Source: Pseudomonadota bacterium (lineage in GTDB: Bacteria > Myxococcota > Myxococcia > Myxococcales > Myxococcaceae). Taken from it: a DNA stretch of 37,444 nucleotides. Numbering within the stretch: position 1 is the first letter of the stretch; every line of letters starts with the position of its first letter. The notes beneath the pieces were generated by a model that ran no database searches, had not been told where the DNA came from, and worked only from the letters and a program-made list of their open reading frames with translations. The position numbers and the translations under genes are program-made. The stretch lies in assembly GCA_023424585.1 (NCBI GenBank), contig JAFADT010000354.1:1-37444 (forward strand), in the 5' to 3' direction. Positions 1 through 8,119 of this stretch are shown here, piece after piece.

Positions 1-579
1 GATCAGCTCTTCGCCACGCTCGACACGACGGTGCGCGCGATGCAGCCGGAGACCCGGCCGCGCATCCTCGTCTCGGACACGGTGGGCTTCATCCAGAAGC
101 TGCCGCACGACCTGGTGGCGTCCTTCCGCTCCACGCTGGACGAGGCGCTGGAGGCCTCACTGCTGCTCTACGTGGTGGACGCGTCCGACCCCACCTGGGC
201 CGCGCAGCTGGAGGTCACCCGCACGGTGCTCCGCGAGATTGGCGCGGACGTCGTGCCGGGCAAGCTGCTCTTCAACAAGGTGGACCGGCTGGACGCGGCG
301 GCCCAGGACGCGCTCCGGGCCGAGCACCCCGAAGCCATCTTCCTGTCCGCGCACCGGCCGGACGACGTGGCCCTGCTGCGCCGGGAGATCATCGCCTTCT
401 TCGAGGCCTCCATGGTGGAGGCGGACCTGGTGATCCCCTACGCGCGGCAGGCCCGCATCGGCGAGGTGTACGAGCACACCACCGTGGTCTCCCAGGCCTA
501 TGACGAGACGGGCAGCCGGCTGCGCGTGCGCGGGCTGCCGGGCGCCATCGCCCGGCTCACCCGGTCCTTCCAGGAGTAG
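1..579 (+). CDS. hflX: GTPase HflX, C-terminal part (5' end outside window)
   Basis: The reading frame is open from the first base and ends in TAG at 577-579, so only about 192 C-terminal residues are present. HflX is a ribosome-associated GTPase that splits stalled or heat-damaged 70S ribosomes in the cytoplasm. Family signatures visible here are NQLF-like DQLFATLDTTVR at the very start (switch I region), DTVGFI with the G3 motif DxxG, the following KLPHDLVASFRSTLDE segment, and NKVD (G4) for guanine recognition. The tail carries the small C-terminal domain that follows the G domain in HflX. The Walker A/G1 loop and the N-terminal HflX domain must lie upstream of the window. The gene converges on the next one with only 3 bases between the stop codons. 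Confidence 0.95.
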   Translation, partial: DQLFATLDTTVRAMQPETRPRILVSDTVGFIQKLPHDLVASFRSTLDEALEASLLLYVVDASDPTWAAQLEVTRTVLREIGADVVPGKLLFNKVDRLDAAAQDALRAEHPEAIFLSAHRPDDVALLRREIIAFFEASMVEADLVIPYARQARIGEVYEHTTVVSQAYDETGSRLRVRGLPGAIARLTRSFQE

Positions 580-582
580 GCC

Positions 583-1392
583 TCAGCGCACGACGGGCAC
601 GGTCACCGGGTCCTTGTCGTCCACGGTGACCTCCACCTTGCCCACGCGCCACAGCACGGGCTGGAACGCGAGGCTCAGGCGGTGCCCGTTCGCCGTCTCC
701 ACGAGGGCCGTGCCTTCCTTGGGCAGGTAGTTGCCCACCTCGTAGAGCAGCGACGTGAGCGTGATGCGGTCCGTGCCGTTCGGTCCCGTCAGCTCGCCCG
801 GACCGTCGAACACGAGCGTCGTGCCGCCGATGATGGGCAGCCCATCGCGTTTGCCCACGCTGCTGTTGATGTGAAAGGTGTGCTCCTCGCGGCCCGGCAC
901 CTGGCCCTCGACGTTCGCGAACAGGCGCGTCTCGTCCGAGCAGGTGCCGTAGCCGACCTTGGCCTGGAGCGCCCGGCCGTCCACGGCCAGCTCGCGCAGG
1001 TCCGCGCTCATCTCCATCAGGTCCTCGCCGCCGCGGTACGCCAGCACCGCGCGCCCGGTGAAGCGCAGGCCGTGCACGTCACAGCCGCTGGAGGGGAAGG
1101 ACACGACGACGGCGTCGGTGACGGCGTCCACGGCCTCCACGCGGGCGGTCGCGCAGGCCACCGTGGAGGACAGCCCCTCCACGGCGTGGTTCAGGAACGA
1201 GCGCCGGGGCTCGCCGCACGTATAGACGGGCATCAGACCCAGCAGCTCCAGCGCGCCGCGCACCTGGTGCGTGGAGGCCGCGAGGCGCTCCACGCGGGCC
1301 GTCGCGTCGTCGATCTCCTCCTTCGTGGGCAGGTTGTCCCCGCAGGCGGTGGTGGCAAGGGCGGCGAGAGCAAGGCAGGCGATGCGGCGCAT
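583..1392 (-). CDS. Putative lipoprotein, unknown function
   Basis: A protein of 269 residues that I do not recognise. I chose the ATG at 1390-1392 because it gives a clean signal peptide (MRRIACLALAALATTAC) with a lipobox-like LATTAC and has CCGGAG upstream; the longer open frame begins in non-coding-looking sequence. After the lipidated Cys comes a stretch (NLPTKEEIDDATARVERLAAS) that looks helical, then a beta-rich body with two further Cys residues (CGEPRR and TVACATARV) and a CDVHGLRF segment. It is probably exported and anchored in the inner or outer membrane. It lies downstream of the palindromic repeat array and converges on hflX. No enzymatic motif is visible. Confidence 0.75.
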   Translation of the reverse strand: MRRIACLALAALATTACGDNLPTKEEIDDATARVERLAASTHQVRGALELLGLMPVYTCGEPRRSFLNHAVEGLSSTVACATARVEAVDAVTDAVVVSFPSSGCDVHGLRFTGRAVLAYRGGEDLMEMSADLRELAVDGRALQAKVGYGTCSDETRLFANVEGQVPGREEHTFHINSSVGKRDGLPIIGGTTLVFDGPGELTGPNGTDRITLTSLLYEVGNYLPKEGTALVETANGHRLSLAFQPVLWRVGKVEVTVDDKDPVTVPVVR

Positions 1393-1582
1393 GAAGGGCT
1401 CCGGAAAGACGGGTGCGGCTCCCCCGCGCCATCGCGAGGGACCGTGCCCAGGGCCTTCAGCAACCGTCATGCCCCTCTCAACCCCGCGAATCGCCAGGGA
1501 AAGGGGCGCCCATGACCCCAGCCCGCGTGTGCAGCACGCTGCGCACTGAAGGGCGGCCCTGTCCGGGCCCGACCGTTCCAAA

Positions 1583-1888
1583 CCTGTCCGACAGTCGGGC
1601 CGGTTCGCAGGAGCCGCCTCCGACCGGACCGTTCCAAACCTGTCCGACAGTCGGACAGGTTCGCAGGAGCCGCCTCCGACCGGACCAGTCCAGACCTGTC
1701 CGACAGTCGGACCGGTTCAGGTTGTCTGCCTCGCACCGGCCATGCTCCAAACCTGTCCGACAGTCGGACCGGTTCAGTCTGTCTGCCTCGCACCGGCCAT
1801 GCTCCAACCCTGTCCGACAGTCGGGCCGGTTCGTGCGAGCCACCTTCCTCCCAGCACCGGGCCCAACCCTGTCCGACAGTCGGACCGG
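1583..1888. repeat. Six-copy intergenic palindromic repeat array
   Basis: Six direct copies of a 21-bp near-palindrome start at 1583, 1639, 1695, 1752, 1809 and 1868, a period of 56-59 bp. All six share the core CCTGTCCGACAGTCGG. The copy at 1639-1659 is a perfect palindrome of two 10-bp arms around one central base; the others end in CCGG instead of CAGG. The intervening 35-38 bp are themselves related: the two units ending at copies 4 and 5 are nearly identical (TGTCTGCCTCGCACCGGCC). The array fills most of the 530-bp gap between two minus-strand genes, just downstream of the R3H ATPase stop and upstream of the lipoprotein gene. I see no ORF in the gap. It could be an operator array, a transcription end structure or a selfish intergenic repeat. 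Confidence 0.9.
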
Positions 1889-1922
1889 TTCGCGCGGTCC
1901 GCCTCCGGAGGAGGAGGCGGGC

Positions 1923-3632
1923 TCAGGTCCGAGAGGGTTCGGAGTCGCCTTCTGCCGGAGCAGGGGCTTCCGGATCCGCGCCCTCGTCATCACCCAGCGC
2001 TTCGTCCGCGGACAGCGCATCCTCTTCCAGGTCGTCATCCTCCAGCGCTGGCGCGTCCACGTCCTCCGGCGCGCTGTCGGACACCTCTGGCAGGACGGTG
2101 CCCAGCGGGTAGATGACCAGGTGGCGCAGGGGCTCGCTGCCCACGCTCACGGCCTCCAGGTGGTTCTTGACGACCAGGGTGTGCTGCAGCTTCCGCAGGC
2201 GCGACGGGCGCGGCGCGAGCGGCAGGTGGATGCCCTCCTCGAGCACCCGCCGGATGCCCTCCTCCGCGTCCGCGACCGCGGCGTGCACGTCCGCGGGATC
2301 CACGCCCTCCAGCAGGTGGAACTCCGCGCGCAGCGCGCGGCGGATCTCCGTGGCGCTGTTGCGCTTGATGGCCAGCACCCGCGCGCCCACGCGCTCCGCC
2401 GCGCGTCGCAGGCGAGGAGAGTTCGCGCGGCTCCGCAGCGTGAGCACCACCTCCGCGTTCTCCGGTCGGCCCACCACCACGGCCTCCACCGGCAGGTCCC
2501 GCAGCACGCGCTCCAGCAGCTCGCGGCTCACCGAGTGCGCGGCGATGCGCGTGGGGCCGGGACGGGGCGCTCCCAGCGCGGGCGTCCCCCGGGGCACGTG
2601 GCCTCCCGGCGGAGTGGCCTCCACCACCTCCGGCGCGGCCTCCACGTGCACGGCGCCGCCCTGCTGCCGCCGCTTCTCACCGCCCACCTCCGCGCCTGTG
2701 AGCAGCCGGTCCACCGCGCCGCCCGTGTCGCGGTGCACGCGCACCTCGTCGCGGCTCACCATCTCCACCACGATGTCGAACGTGGGCGTGCCCTTGCGCT
2801 CCGTGATGGTCTTCTGCGTGCCCCGGCGCCGGGCCTCGTCGTCGCTCAGCGTGACGGTCTGCACGCCGCCCACCAGGTCGGACAGCGTGGGGTTCAACAC
2901 CAGGTTCTCCAGTGTGTTGCCGTGCGCCGTGGCCACCAACTGCACGCCGCGCTCCGCGATGGTGCGCGCGGCGGCGGCCTCCGCGGCGGTGCCGATCTCG
3001 TCCACCACGATGGCCTCGGGCATGTGGTTCTCCACCGCCTCGATCATCACGTCGTGCTGGCGGTCCGGCCGGCTCACCTGCATGCGCCGCGCGCCGCCGA
3101 TGCCCGGGTGCGGGATGTCCCCGTCGCCGCCAATCTCGTTGGACGTGTCCACCACCATCACGCGCTTGCCCAGCGTGTCCGCGAGCACGCGCGCCACCTC
3201 GCGCAGCTTCGTCGTCTTGCCCACGCCGGGCCGCCCGAGCAGCAGCAGGTTGCGCCCGGACTCCACCAGGTCGCGCAGCATGTCGATGGTGCCCTGGATG
3301 GCGCGCCCCACGCGAAGCGTGAGCCCCACCACGCGGCCCTGACGGTTGCGGATGACCGAGACGCGGTGGAGCGTGCGCTCGATGCCCGCGCGGTTGTCAC
3401 CGCCCACCTCGCCCACGCGGGAGAGCACCGCCTGGAGCGCCTCCTGCTCCACCGGCGCCTCCGCCAGCCGCGCCACGCCGTGCACCAGCCGCGCCTCCGG
3501 AGCCCGCCCCAGGTCCATCACCACTTCCAGCAGCTCCGCCTGGGGCAGCGTCCGCACCGCCGCCTGGAGCGGCGGAGGCAGGACCGCCACCAGCAGATCG
3601 AAGTCAGGGTCGACAGGGGTTCCCGAAGCCAT
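1923..3632 (-). CDS. AAA ATPase with R3H nucleic-acid-binding domain (SpoIIIAA/Ycf45-like)
   Basis: A protein of 569 residues. An N-terminal helical region (about 1-110) precedes a RecA/secretion-ATPase-like domain with Walker A GRPGVGKTT (133-141), a MVVDTSNEIGGDGD segment, a Walker B-like EAIVVDEIG, and the TAHG motif typical of SpoIIIAA/Ycf45 and PilT-type ATPases. The middle is a proline-rich linker. The C-terminal part has an R3H signature, RLRKLQH (Arg-x3-His), known in single-stranded nucleic acid binding proteins, and then a long acidic tail rich in E, D and A. The ATG at 3630-3632 has GAGG about 12 bases upstream; a GTG at 3657-3659 is an alternative. Family homologues occur in cyanobacteria, chloroplasts and Firmicutes. 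The exact role is unknown; ATP-dependent nucleic acid binding is inferred. Confidence 0.85.
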   Translation of the reverse strand: MASGTPVDPDFDLLVAVLPPPLQAAVRTLPQAELLEVVMDLGRAPEARLVHGVARLAEAPVEQEALQAVLSRVGEVGGDNRAGIERTLHRVSVIRNRQGRVVGLTLRVGRAIQGTIDMLRDLVESGRNLLLLGRPGVGKTTKLREVARVLADTLGKRVMVVDTSNEIGGDGDIPHPGIGGARRMQVSRPDRQHDVMIEAVENHMPEAIVVDEIGTAAEAAAARTIAERGVQLVATAHGNTLENLVLNPTLSDLVGGVQTVTLSDDEARRRGTQKTITERKGTPTFDIVVEMVSRDEVRVHRDTGGAVDRLLTGAEVGGEKRRQQGGAVHVEAAPEVVEATPPGGHVPRGTPALGAPRPGPTRIAAHSVSRELLERVLRDLPVEAVVVGRPENAEVVLTLRSRANSPRLRRAAERVGARVLAIKRNSATEIRRALRAEFHLLEGVDPADVHAAVADAEEGIRRVLEEGIHLPLAPRPSRLRKLQHTLVVKNHLEAVSVGSEPLRHLVIYPLGTVLPEVSDSAPEDVDAPALEDDDLEEDALSADEALGDDEGADPEAPAPAEGDSEPSRT

Positions 3633-3774
3633 CCCCCAAAGCTGCCTCGGCCTGCGCACCCGCGCACGGCTTTGCGTGAAGCCCCCGAGCGCCCTCCATC
3701 ACCCCGGGGGGCCAGACGCCGAACGAGCGCCGCAATGTCCGGTTTCCCACGCTTCTGGAGGCCCCAAGTTTTCA

Positions 3775-3793
3775 CTGTGCGTAACTCGCACAG
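3775..3793. promoter_or_regulatory. Inverted repeat upstream of the R3H ATPase gene
   Basis: Perfect 7-bp arms CTGTGCG and CGCACAG are separated by TAACT. The site lies in the 367-bp gap (3633-3999) between the divergent R3H ATPase and response-regulator genes, a gap that is visibly more A+T-rich than its flanks. It could be an operator or a short hairpin; no regulator can be named. Confidence 0.3.
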
Positions 3794-3860
3794 GTCGGAG
3801 TTGCCCCAGTGAGCAGAGGTGCGGTGGGCTGTCTTCGCGTGCCATGGAAACCCGACATTC

Positions 3861-3873
3861 GTACTCGGAGTAC
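3861..3873. promoter_or_regulatory. 13-bp palindrome in divergent promoter region
   Basis: GTACTCGGAGTAC has perfect 6-bp arms around a single central G. It lies about 30 bp upstream of the proposed -35 of the response-regulator promoter, a position suited to an activator or repressor. No protein can be assigned. Confidence 0.3.
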
Positions 3874-3903
3874 AGGTCTCCCAGGTCTTCAGGCCTAGGG
3901 GCA

Positions 3904-3933
3904 TTGTGCACGAATACAGTTATGACGTATATT
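3904..3933 (+). promoter_or_regulatory. Candidate sigma-70-type promoter for response regulator
   Basis: TTGTGC (3904-3909), an 18-bp spacer and TATATT (3928-3933, five of six matches to TATAAT) lie in an A+T-rich patch about 65 bp upstream of the start codon at 4000. The -35 match is weak. It is the best housekeeping-type promoter I see in this gap. Confidence 0.35.
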
Positions 3934-3999
3934 GCACAGCCTACCTGGACGTAATGCACTTCAGACCTTTCCCCCGAGGTGCTGAAAGGCGGAGACGCG

Positions 4000-4485
4000 A
4001 TGGCAGAAGGCAAGTTGAAGGCGCTTGTGGTGGATGATGACCCACTCGTGCTGGAGCTGGTGGAGCGGTCCATCAGCCGCTACGGCTTCGATGTGGTCAC
4101 GACGCGCGCGGCGCTGGGTGTGGCCAACCTGCTGCGGACCGAGCAGCCGGACATCGTGCTCCTGGACGTGAACATCCCCGCGCTGAGCGGCGATCGCATC
4201 CTGGGCGTGGTGCGTCAGTTCGCGGGTCCGGACACGCTGTTCATCCTGTACTCGTCCATGGACGAGTCGCGGCTGCGCGAGCTGGTGCGCGCGTCCGGCG
4301 CGGACGGCTACATCCCCAAGGGCGTCACGGGGCCGGAGCTGGCGCTGAAGCTGTCCGGCATGCACCACAAGCGGATGGCGAACCGGCCGACGCCCGCGGT
4401 GAGCGTGGACAGCGTGCTTCAGCGCGACGTGGCCGCGCCCCAGTCCCAGAGCACCACGGCCCAGGTGTCGCTGGCGTCGCGGTAG
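4000..4485 (+). CDS. Single-domain response regulator
   Basis: A protein of 161 residues with a CheY-like receiver domain in the first ~125. The acidic pocket is D12-D13-D14, the phospho-acceptor is D56 in LLDVN, the switch Ser/Thr is S85 and the conserved lysine is K107 in YIPKG. No DNA-binding or enzymatic output domain follows; the last ~35 residues are Ser/Thr/Gln-rich and probably disordered. The ATG at 4000 has GGCGGAG upstream; a GTG at 3979 is less well placed. No histidine kinase is adjacent, so it is an orphan receiver that would act through protein-protein contacts. Its last 67 bases overlap the convergent acetyltransferase gene. Confidence 0.9.
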   Translation: MAEGKLKALVVDDDPLVLELVERSISRYGFDVVTTRAALGVANLLRTEQPDIVLLDVNIPALSGDRILGVVRQFAGPDTLFILYSSMDESRLRELVRASGADGYIPKGVTGPELALKLSGMHHKRMANRPTPAVSVDSVLQRDVAAPQSQSTTAQVSLASR

Positions 4486-4997
4486 GTGTGGACGGTCTCG
4501 AACCCGACCCGCGCGTGCGCGCGCAGGGAGCGGGGGTTGCGCACCGAGACCTCGGTCACGACGCAGTCGAAGCGTGAGCGAAGCTGTTCGCGGTGCTGGT
4601 GGTAGAGCGCGTCGAACAGGCCCTTCCCCCGGTGGGCCTTGTCCACGCACACCTGCCCCATCACGTAGAAGCGCTGGTCCTTGAGCGGCCGGCCCCGGTG
4701 TTCGAGCCCCTCCAGGAGCGCGAACATCGGCTCCAGGATGGGGAGCCACGGGCGGCACTCGCGGGGCATCACCAGCGCGTAAGCCACCACCTCGGAGCCC
4801 AGCACGGCCACGATGCTGGGGCTGAGCGCGTGCATGCGCTCCAGCGTGGGCAGGTCATGCTGGACGGTGACGAAGCCCTGGGCCTGCTGCTCCGCTGGGG
4901 GCAGCGCGGGCGCGAGGTTGCGGCGCTGGAGGGCGAGCACCTGCTCCAGCTCCTCGCGGGACTGCACGGGCCTCACGACATAGGGATGGGACGGCAT
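4419..4997 (-). CDS. GNAT-family N-acetyltransferase
   Basis: A protein of 192 residues. The acetyl-CoA-binding signature of GNAT enzymes is seen as VDKAHRGKGLFDALY (R/Q-x-x-G-x-G/A at about 123-126), preceded by the beta-4-like QRFYVMGQVCV and followed by NPRSLRAHARVGFETVHTY, the usual beta-5/alpha-4 region. GNAT enzymes transfer acetyl from acetyl-CoA to an amine; the substrate here is unknown. The ATG at 4995-4997 (MPSHPYVVRPV) fits the typical GNAT N-terminus; the upstream extension of the frame looks non-coding. The last 67 bases run into the 3' end of the convergent response regulator, so each C-terminus is encoded opposite the other. Confidence 0.85.
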   Translation of the reverse strand: MPSHPYVVRPVQSREELEQVLALQRRNLAPALPPAEQQAQGFVTVQHDLPTLERMHALSPSIVAVLGSEVVAYALVMPRECRPWLPILEPMFALLEGLEHRGRPLKDQRFYVMGQVCVDKAHRGKGLFDALYHQHREQLRSRFDCVVTEVSVRNPRSLRAHARVGFETVHTYRDASDTWAVVLWDWGAATSR

Positions 4998-5131
4998 GGC
5001 GCGAGAGCATAGGCCCGCGCCATGCCTCGGGGCGTCAGCGTTCGAGGCCACCCCGCCCGGGCGGGGGCCTGGCCGGCAGTTCGTCATGAGGCACGTCGCG
5101 AGGGGGCGCCCGGTCGCGTAGGGTCCTGTCC

Positions 5132-6439
5132 ATGGCGCGAACCGCGAAGACACCGAAGCCCGTGGCGTTGGGAGACATCGACCTGCCGGAGGGGGTGTTG
5201 CTCATCCTGGACCCGGGCCTGGGGCGCTTCTGGCGGCACGACGCGGAGCCGGCGTCGCCCCGGAAGAAGGACCCGCCGGCGCATGACCTGCGCATCACCG
5301 GGCCGGACGCGGACGCGGCGGGCCGGGCCTACGACCGGGAGTTCGACCCGCGCTTCCTCTTCGACCGGGCGGATCCGGCGGACGCGGCGGCGCACTTCGC
5401 GTCGTTCGCCCGGGAGCGGGGCTTCGACGCGCGCGCGGAGGTGTTGTCGGCGCGGCTCCCGCACACGGAGCGGGCGCGGCTCGCGCTGGAGCATGGAAAG
5501 GGATTGGGGGTCGTGAAGTACAACGGCCTGTGGGCGGTGGTGGCGGGGGACCTGCCCGTGGGCCGGGGGGTGAAGGTGCTGGGAGTGCCCATGCCGCCGG
5601 GAGAGTTCGGCGGGCGTTGGCGGTCCATCGACATCGTCGTGGACGAGCAGGCGGAGGCGGTCCGGTCGGAGCAGGTGGCTGGGGTGATGGTGGACCACGG
5701 TCAGTTGTTGTTCACCGGGCTGGGCCCGATGGGACGGTTCCGCATGTGGGAGCCGGAGGACGGGCTGGCGGATTATGTGTTTCACGGCCCGGACGCGCCG
5801 GGGCTCGCGAAGGAGCTGGGCGCGAGCGACCTGGGCGAAGGGCTGTATGGGTGGAAGGATCTGCCCATGGAGCGGGTGGGGGAGCAGGCGACGCCGCTAC
5901 AGGAGCGCATCGAGCGGGAGGGGCTCGCGGTGGGCGTGGACTACCGGCCGCACTGCAACCTGGAGAAGCTGAACGCCGCGTTGCGCGCCAGCGAGGAGGA
6001 CGCGGCCTCGCTCGTGCTCGACGGCGCGCGCGTGGTGGGGTGCGGAAACCGCTGGGGGGACGGCATCTTCACGGTGAGCCGGCACCTGGACGCGGAAGGG
6101 CGGACGGTGCGCGTCCGGGTGGAGCTGGGCACGGAGGAGCGGCAGCAGCTGATACGGCGCCTCCGGCTGCGTCAGCGCAAGGCGCTCGTCACGCGTTACA
6201 TCGCGGAGGGTGGGGAGCCCATCCGCTTCGCGGAGCGCTCGAAGCCCGCGGCGGAGGAGGACAGCGGCTGGCTCTTCACCTCGGGCCTGGAGACCGAGGA
6301 GTACATGAAGGACAGGGCCAACGCGGTCATCGTCCCGCTGCGGTCGTTGCTGGGGCGGTGCAAGGAATTGGACGCCATCCTGGACGCGCCGGTCGGCGCG
6401 GTGTTCCGGCGCGAGGGGGACGGGTTCGTGCCGGAGTAG
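5132..6439 (+). CDS. Large protein with C-terminal DUF2185 (immunity-protein-like) domain
   Basis: A protein of 435 residues. The last ~70 (SGWLFTSGLETEEYM, then IVPLRSLLGRCKELDAIL, then DAPVGAVFRREGDGF) resemble the DUF2185/Imm33-like fold: a 'GW.F.SG.E' opening, a helix and a '.aPvG.aFeR' close. Some members of that family are predicted immunity proteins of polymorphic toxin systems. The N-terminal ~150 residues open with DLPEGVLLILDPGLG and the middle has VVGCGNRWGDGIFTV; I cannot place these in a named family with certainty. No signal peptide is visible, so it is probably cytoplasmic. The start at 5132 has only a weak GTAGGG upstream. It is divergent from the acetyltransferase and converges on the FHA regulator. 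Immunity function is inferred from the tail domain only. Confidence 0.75.
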   Translation: MARTAKTPKPVALGDIDLPEGVLLILDPGLGRFWRHDAEPASPRKKDPPAHDLRITGPDADAAGRAYDREFDPRFLFDRADPADAAAHFASFARERGFDARAEVLSARLPHTERARLALEHGKGLGVVKYNGLWAVVAGDLPVGRGVKVLGVPMPPGEFGGRWRSIDIVVDEQAEAVRSEQVAGVMVDHGQLLFTGLGPMGRFRMWEPEDGLADYVFHGPDAPGLAKELGASDLGEGLYGWKDLPMERVGEQATPLQERIEREGLAVGVDYRPHCNLEKLNAALRASEEDAASLVLDGARVVGCGNRWGDGIFTVSRHLDAEGRTVRVRVELGTEERQQLIRRLRLRQRKALVTRYIAEGGEPIRFAERSKPAAEEDSGWLFTSGLETEEYMKDRANAVIVPLRSLLGRCKELDAILDAPVGAVFRREGDGFVPE

Positions 6440-6461
6440 GCGACTTCGTGAACGGCGCCCT

Positions 6462-6489
6462 TGGGGGGCGTCGAGTGGGCTACCCCCCA
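6462..6489. terminator. Hairpin between convergent genes
   Basis: TGGGGGG and CCCCCCA form a 7-bp stem around a 14-base loop in the 52-bp gap between the DUF2185 gene and the FHA/sigma-54 activator gene. The position suits a bidirectional terminator. No T-tract follows, as is common in very G+C-rich genomes. Confidence 0.45.
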
Positions 6490-6491
6490 TC

Positions 6492-7985
6492 TCAATCGAT
6501 GCCGAGCGCACGCATTCGAGCTTTGAGCGTATTGAGGGCGATTCCAAGCTCTGCAGCCGCGCGGGTCTTGTTGCCCTGGGTGCGCTGCAGCGTCTCTGTA
6601 ATGTCCTGTTCGGTCAAATCGCTTGGGCGCTTGCGTGGCGGCGAGACGGAGATTGCGCTGAGGGCCGTATGTGTCCTCGCACGAGAGAGCTTACTGGGGG
6701 CCCCAAACCCCTGCTCGCGCTTCGCGAGGTAGTCCTTGACGGCATCAAGGCTGATCATCATCTTGGCTGCACCTACTCCATCGATTTCTCGTTGCGCGAC
6801 CGCGCGTGAGACGACCGCCTTGATGGTCGCTTCAAGCTCTCGAATCTGCCCTGGCCATTCCGCTTTTTGCAGATAGGCCAGTGCATCGCTCGTAAGATCG
6901 GCGTCGTACTGCTGCTCAACGGCAAGCTGATGCAGGAAGCTGGTAACCAGCGTTGGGATGTCCTCGCGTCGCTCCTCCAGGGCGGGAAGAACGATGACGT
7001 CACCTGCAGCGAGACGTTGGGCCAGGTCGTGGCGGAGGTCGGTCTCCTGCAAGGGTGTCTTTGAAGCGGAGATGAGCCTGAAGCGGGGCGGAGGTTCTCG
7101 GTAGTCGGGAGGTGCCCCCAACGGGGCGAAGCTACCGGAGCCTTCCAGGACATCGATGAGGAAGTCCTGTGCGATCGGAGGCAGGAACTCCACTTCATCG
7201 AGAAAGAGTGTACCTCCATTGGCGCTGAAGAACTTCCCTACCCGAGGCATGACAGCCCCGGTAAATGCCCCTTTGACGTGTCCGAGCAACTCACTGCTAA
7301 GAGAGTTGCTGTCTGTGGGAAGTCGCCCACAGTTCAAGATGACGAAGTTGCCGGTGGCTCTGCTCCGGGTGTGGATCTCCCGAGCAAGATGGGTCTTCCC
7401 TGTGCCAGACCTTCCCAAGATGAAGGCGGGCAGTTGATGCCGAGCAGCGATGTTGACCGCCAGCTCAAGCTGCTTTGCCGCAGGAGAAAGAGTCTTCTTG
7501 GGATGCGGGCCGGCAAGGAGTCCGTGAGGCACTTCCGCGAGGAGTGTAATGCGACTCCTTCCGTTCCCGAGCAGGATGGTATGCCCGGCCTCCACCACGT
7601 AATCCTGGGCGGAAGGGATGATCAGCGCGGACTCCCGGGCGTCACCTTGCCCTTCTTGTCCCTCCTCAAGGAGGAAGCTCCGGTTCCTGGAGTTCAGGTC
7701 CCTGTAGACCCAGCGATCATCTTCACGGAAGGAAAGTCGTCCGTGCTGTCGCGATACGGCGTCATGGGGAAAGACGACAGTGGATGCCTGGTCGCGCCCG
7801 AAGACATATGAGCGGTCCGGGTACAGAGGCACAAGAAGGTCCTCGATCCCCTCTCGTTCAACACGGAATGCCTTGGGTTCGCGGTAGATAGGGGTTTTGT
7901 CGGAAGCGTGGCCTCGTTCAGTCGTGGTGCGGGCTTGCCCTTCTCGATTCGGGCGAAAGTTGTGTGTGGGTTCCCGACGGGTCAT
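6492..7985 (-). CDS. FHA-domain sigma-54-dependent transcriptional activator
   Basis: A protein of 497 residues that would activate RNA polymerase carrying sigma-54. Residues ~45-150 form an FHA domain (FGRDQAS at 62-68, SRQH at 78-81), a phosphothreonine reader that takes the place of a receiver domain. The central AAA+ domain has Walker A GRSGTGKT (191-198), the sigma-54 contact loop GAFTGA (239-244) and Walker B TLFLDE (259-264). The end is a Fis-type helix-turn-helix (TRAAAELGIALNTLKARMRA). The FHA loop reads DLNSRNRSFL where canonical domains have NG, so ligand binding may be altered. The ATG at 7983-7985 is preferred over a TTG four codons upstream. It is divergent from the small peptide gene and is probably its regulator. 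Codon bias is weaker than in the flanks, suggesting acquisition. Confidence 0.92.
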   Translation of the reverse strand: MTRREPTHNFRPNREGQARTTTERGHASDKTPIYREPKAFRVEREGIEDLLVPLYPDRSYVFGRDQASTVVFPHDAVSRQHGRLSFREDDRWVYRDLNSRNRSFLLEEGQEGQGDARESALIIPSAQDYVVEAGHTILLGNGRSRITLLAEVPHGLLAGPHPKKTLSPAAKQLELAVNIAARHQLPAFILGRSGTGKTHLAREIHTRSRATGNFVILNCGRLPTDSNSLSSELLGHVKGAFTGAVMPRVGKFFSANGGTLFLDEVEFLPPIAQDFLIDVLEGSGSFAPLGAPPDYREPPPRFRLISASKTPLQETDLRHDLAQRLAAGDVIVLPALEERREDIPTLVTSFLHQLAVEQQYDADLTSDALAYLQKAEWPGQIRELEATIKAVVSRAVAQREIDGVGAAKMMISLDAVKDYLAKREQGFGAPSKLSRARTHTALSAISVSPPRKRPSDLTEQDITETLQRTQGNKTRAAAELGIALNTLKARMRALGID

Positions 7986-8119
7986 GGAGTGGCTCAAGTC
8001 TAGGGGAGCTGCAACCCAACTGCTTTGTCCCCGGGCCGTGGAGTGGGGATACTCAGGGCCGTTCCAGGTTCTAACGGCGCGGTACCTCCGCTGGCCGAAC
8101 CACCCCCGTCAGGGCCCCG

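Noticed and set aside
1583..1888. Possible CRISPR array
   Set aside because: The repeats are regular, but the intervening sequences resemble each other (copies 4 and 5 have nearly the same spacer) and no cas gene is present. This is a tandem duplication.
1413..3812. Long plus-strand ORF of about 800 codons opposite the R3H ATPase
   Set aside because: Antisense shadow of the ATPase gene and the repeat array, rich in R, A, H and Q with no domain, as expected at this G+C content.
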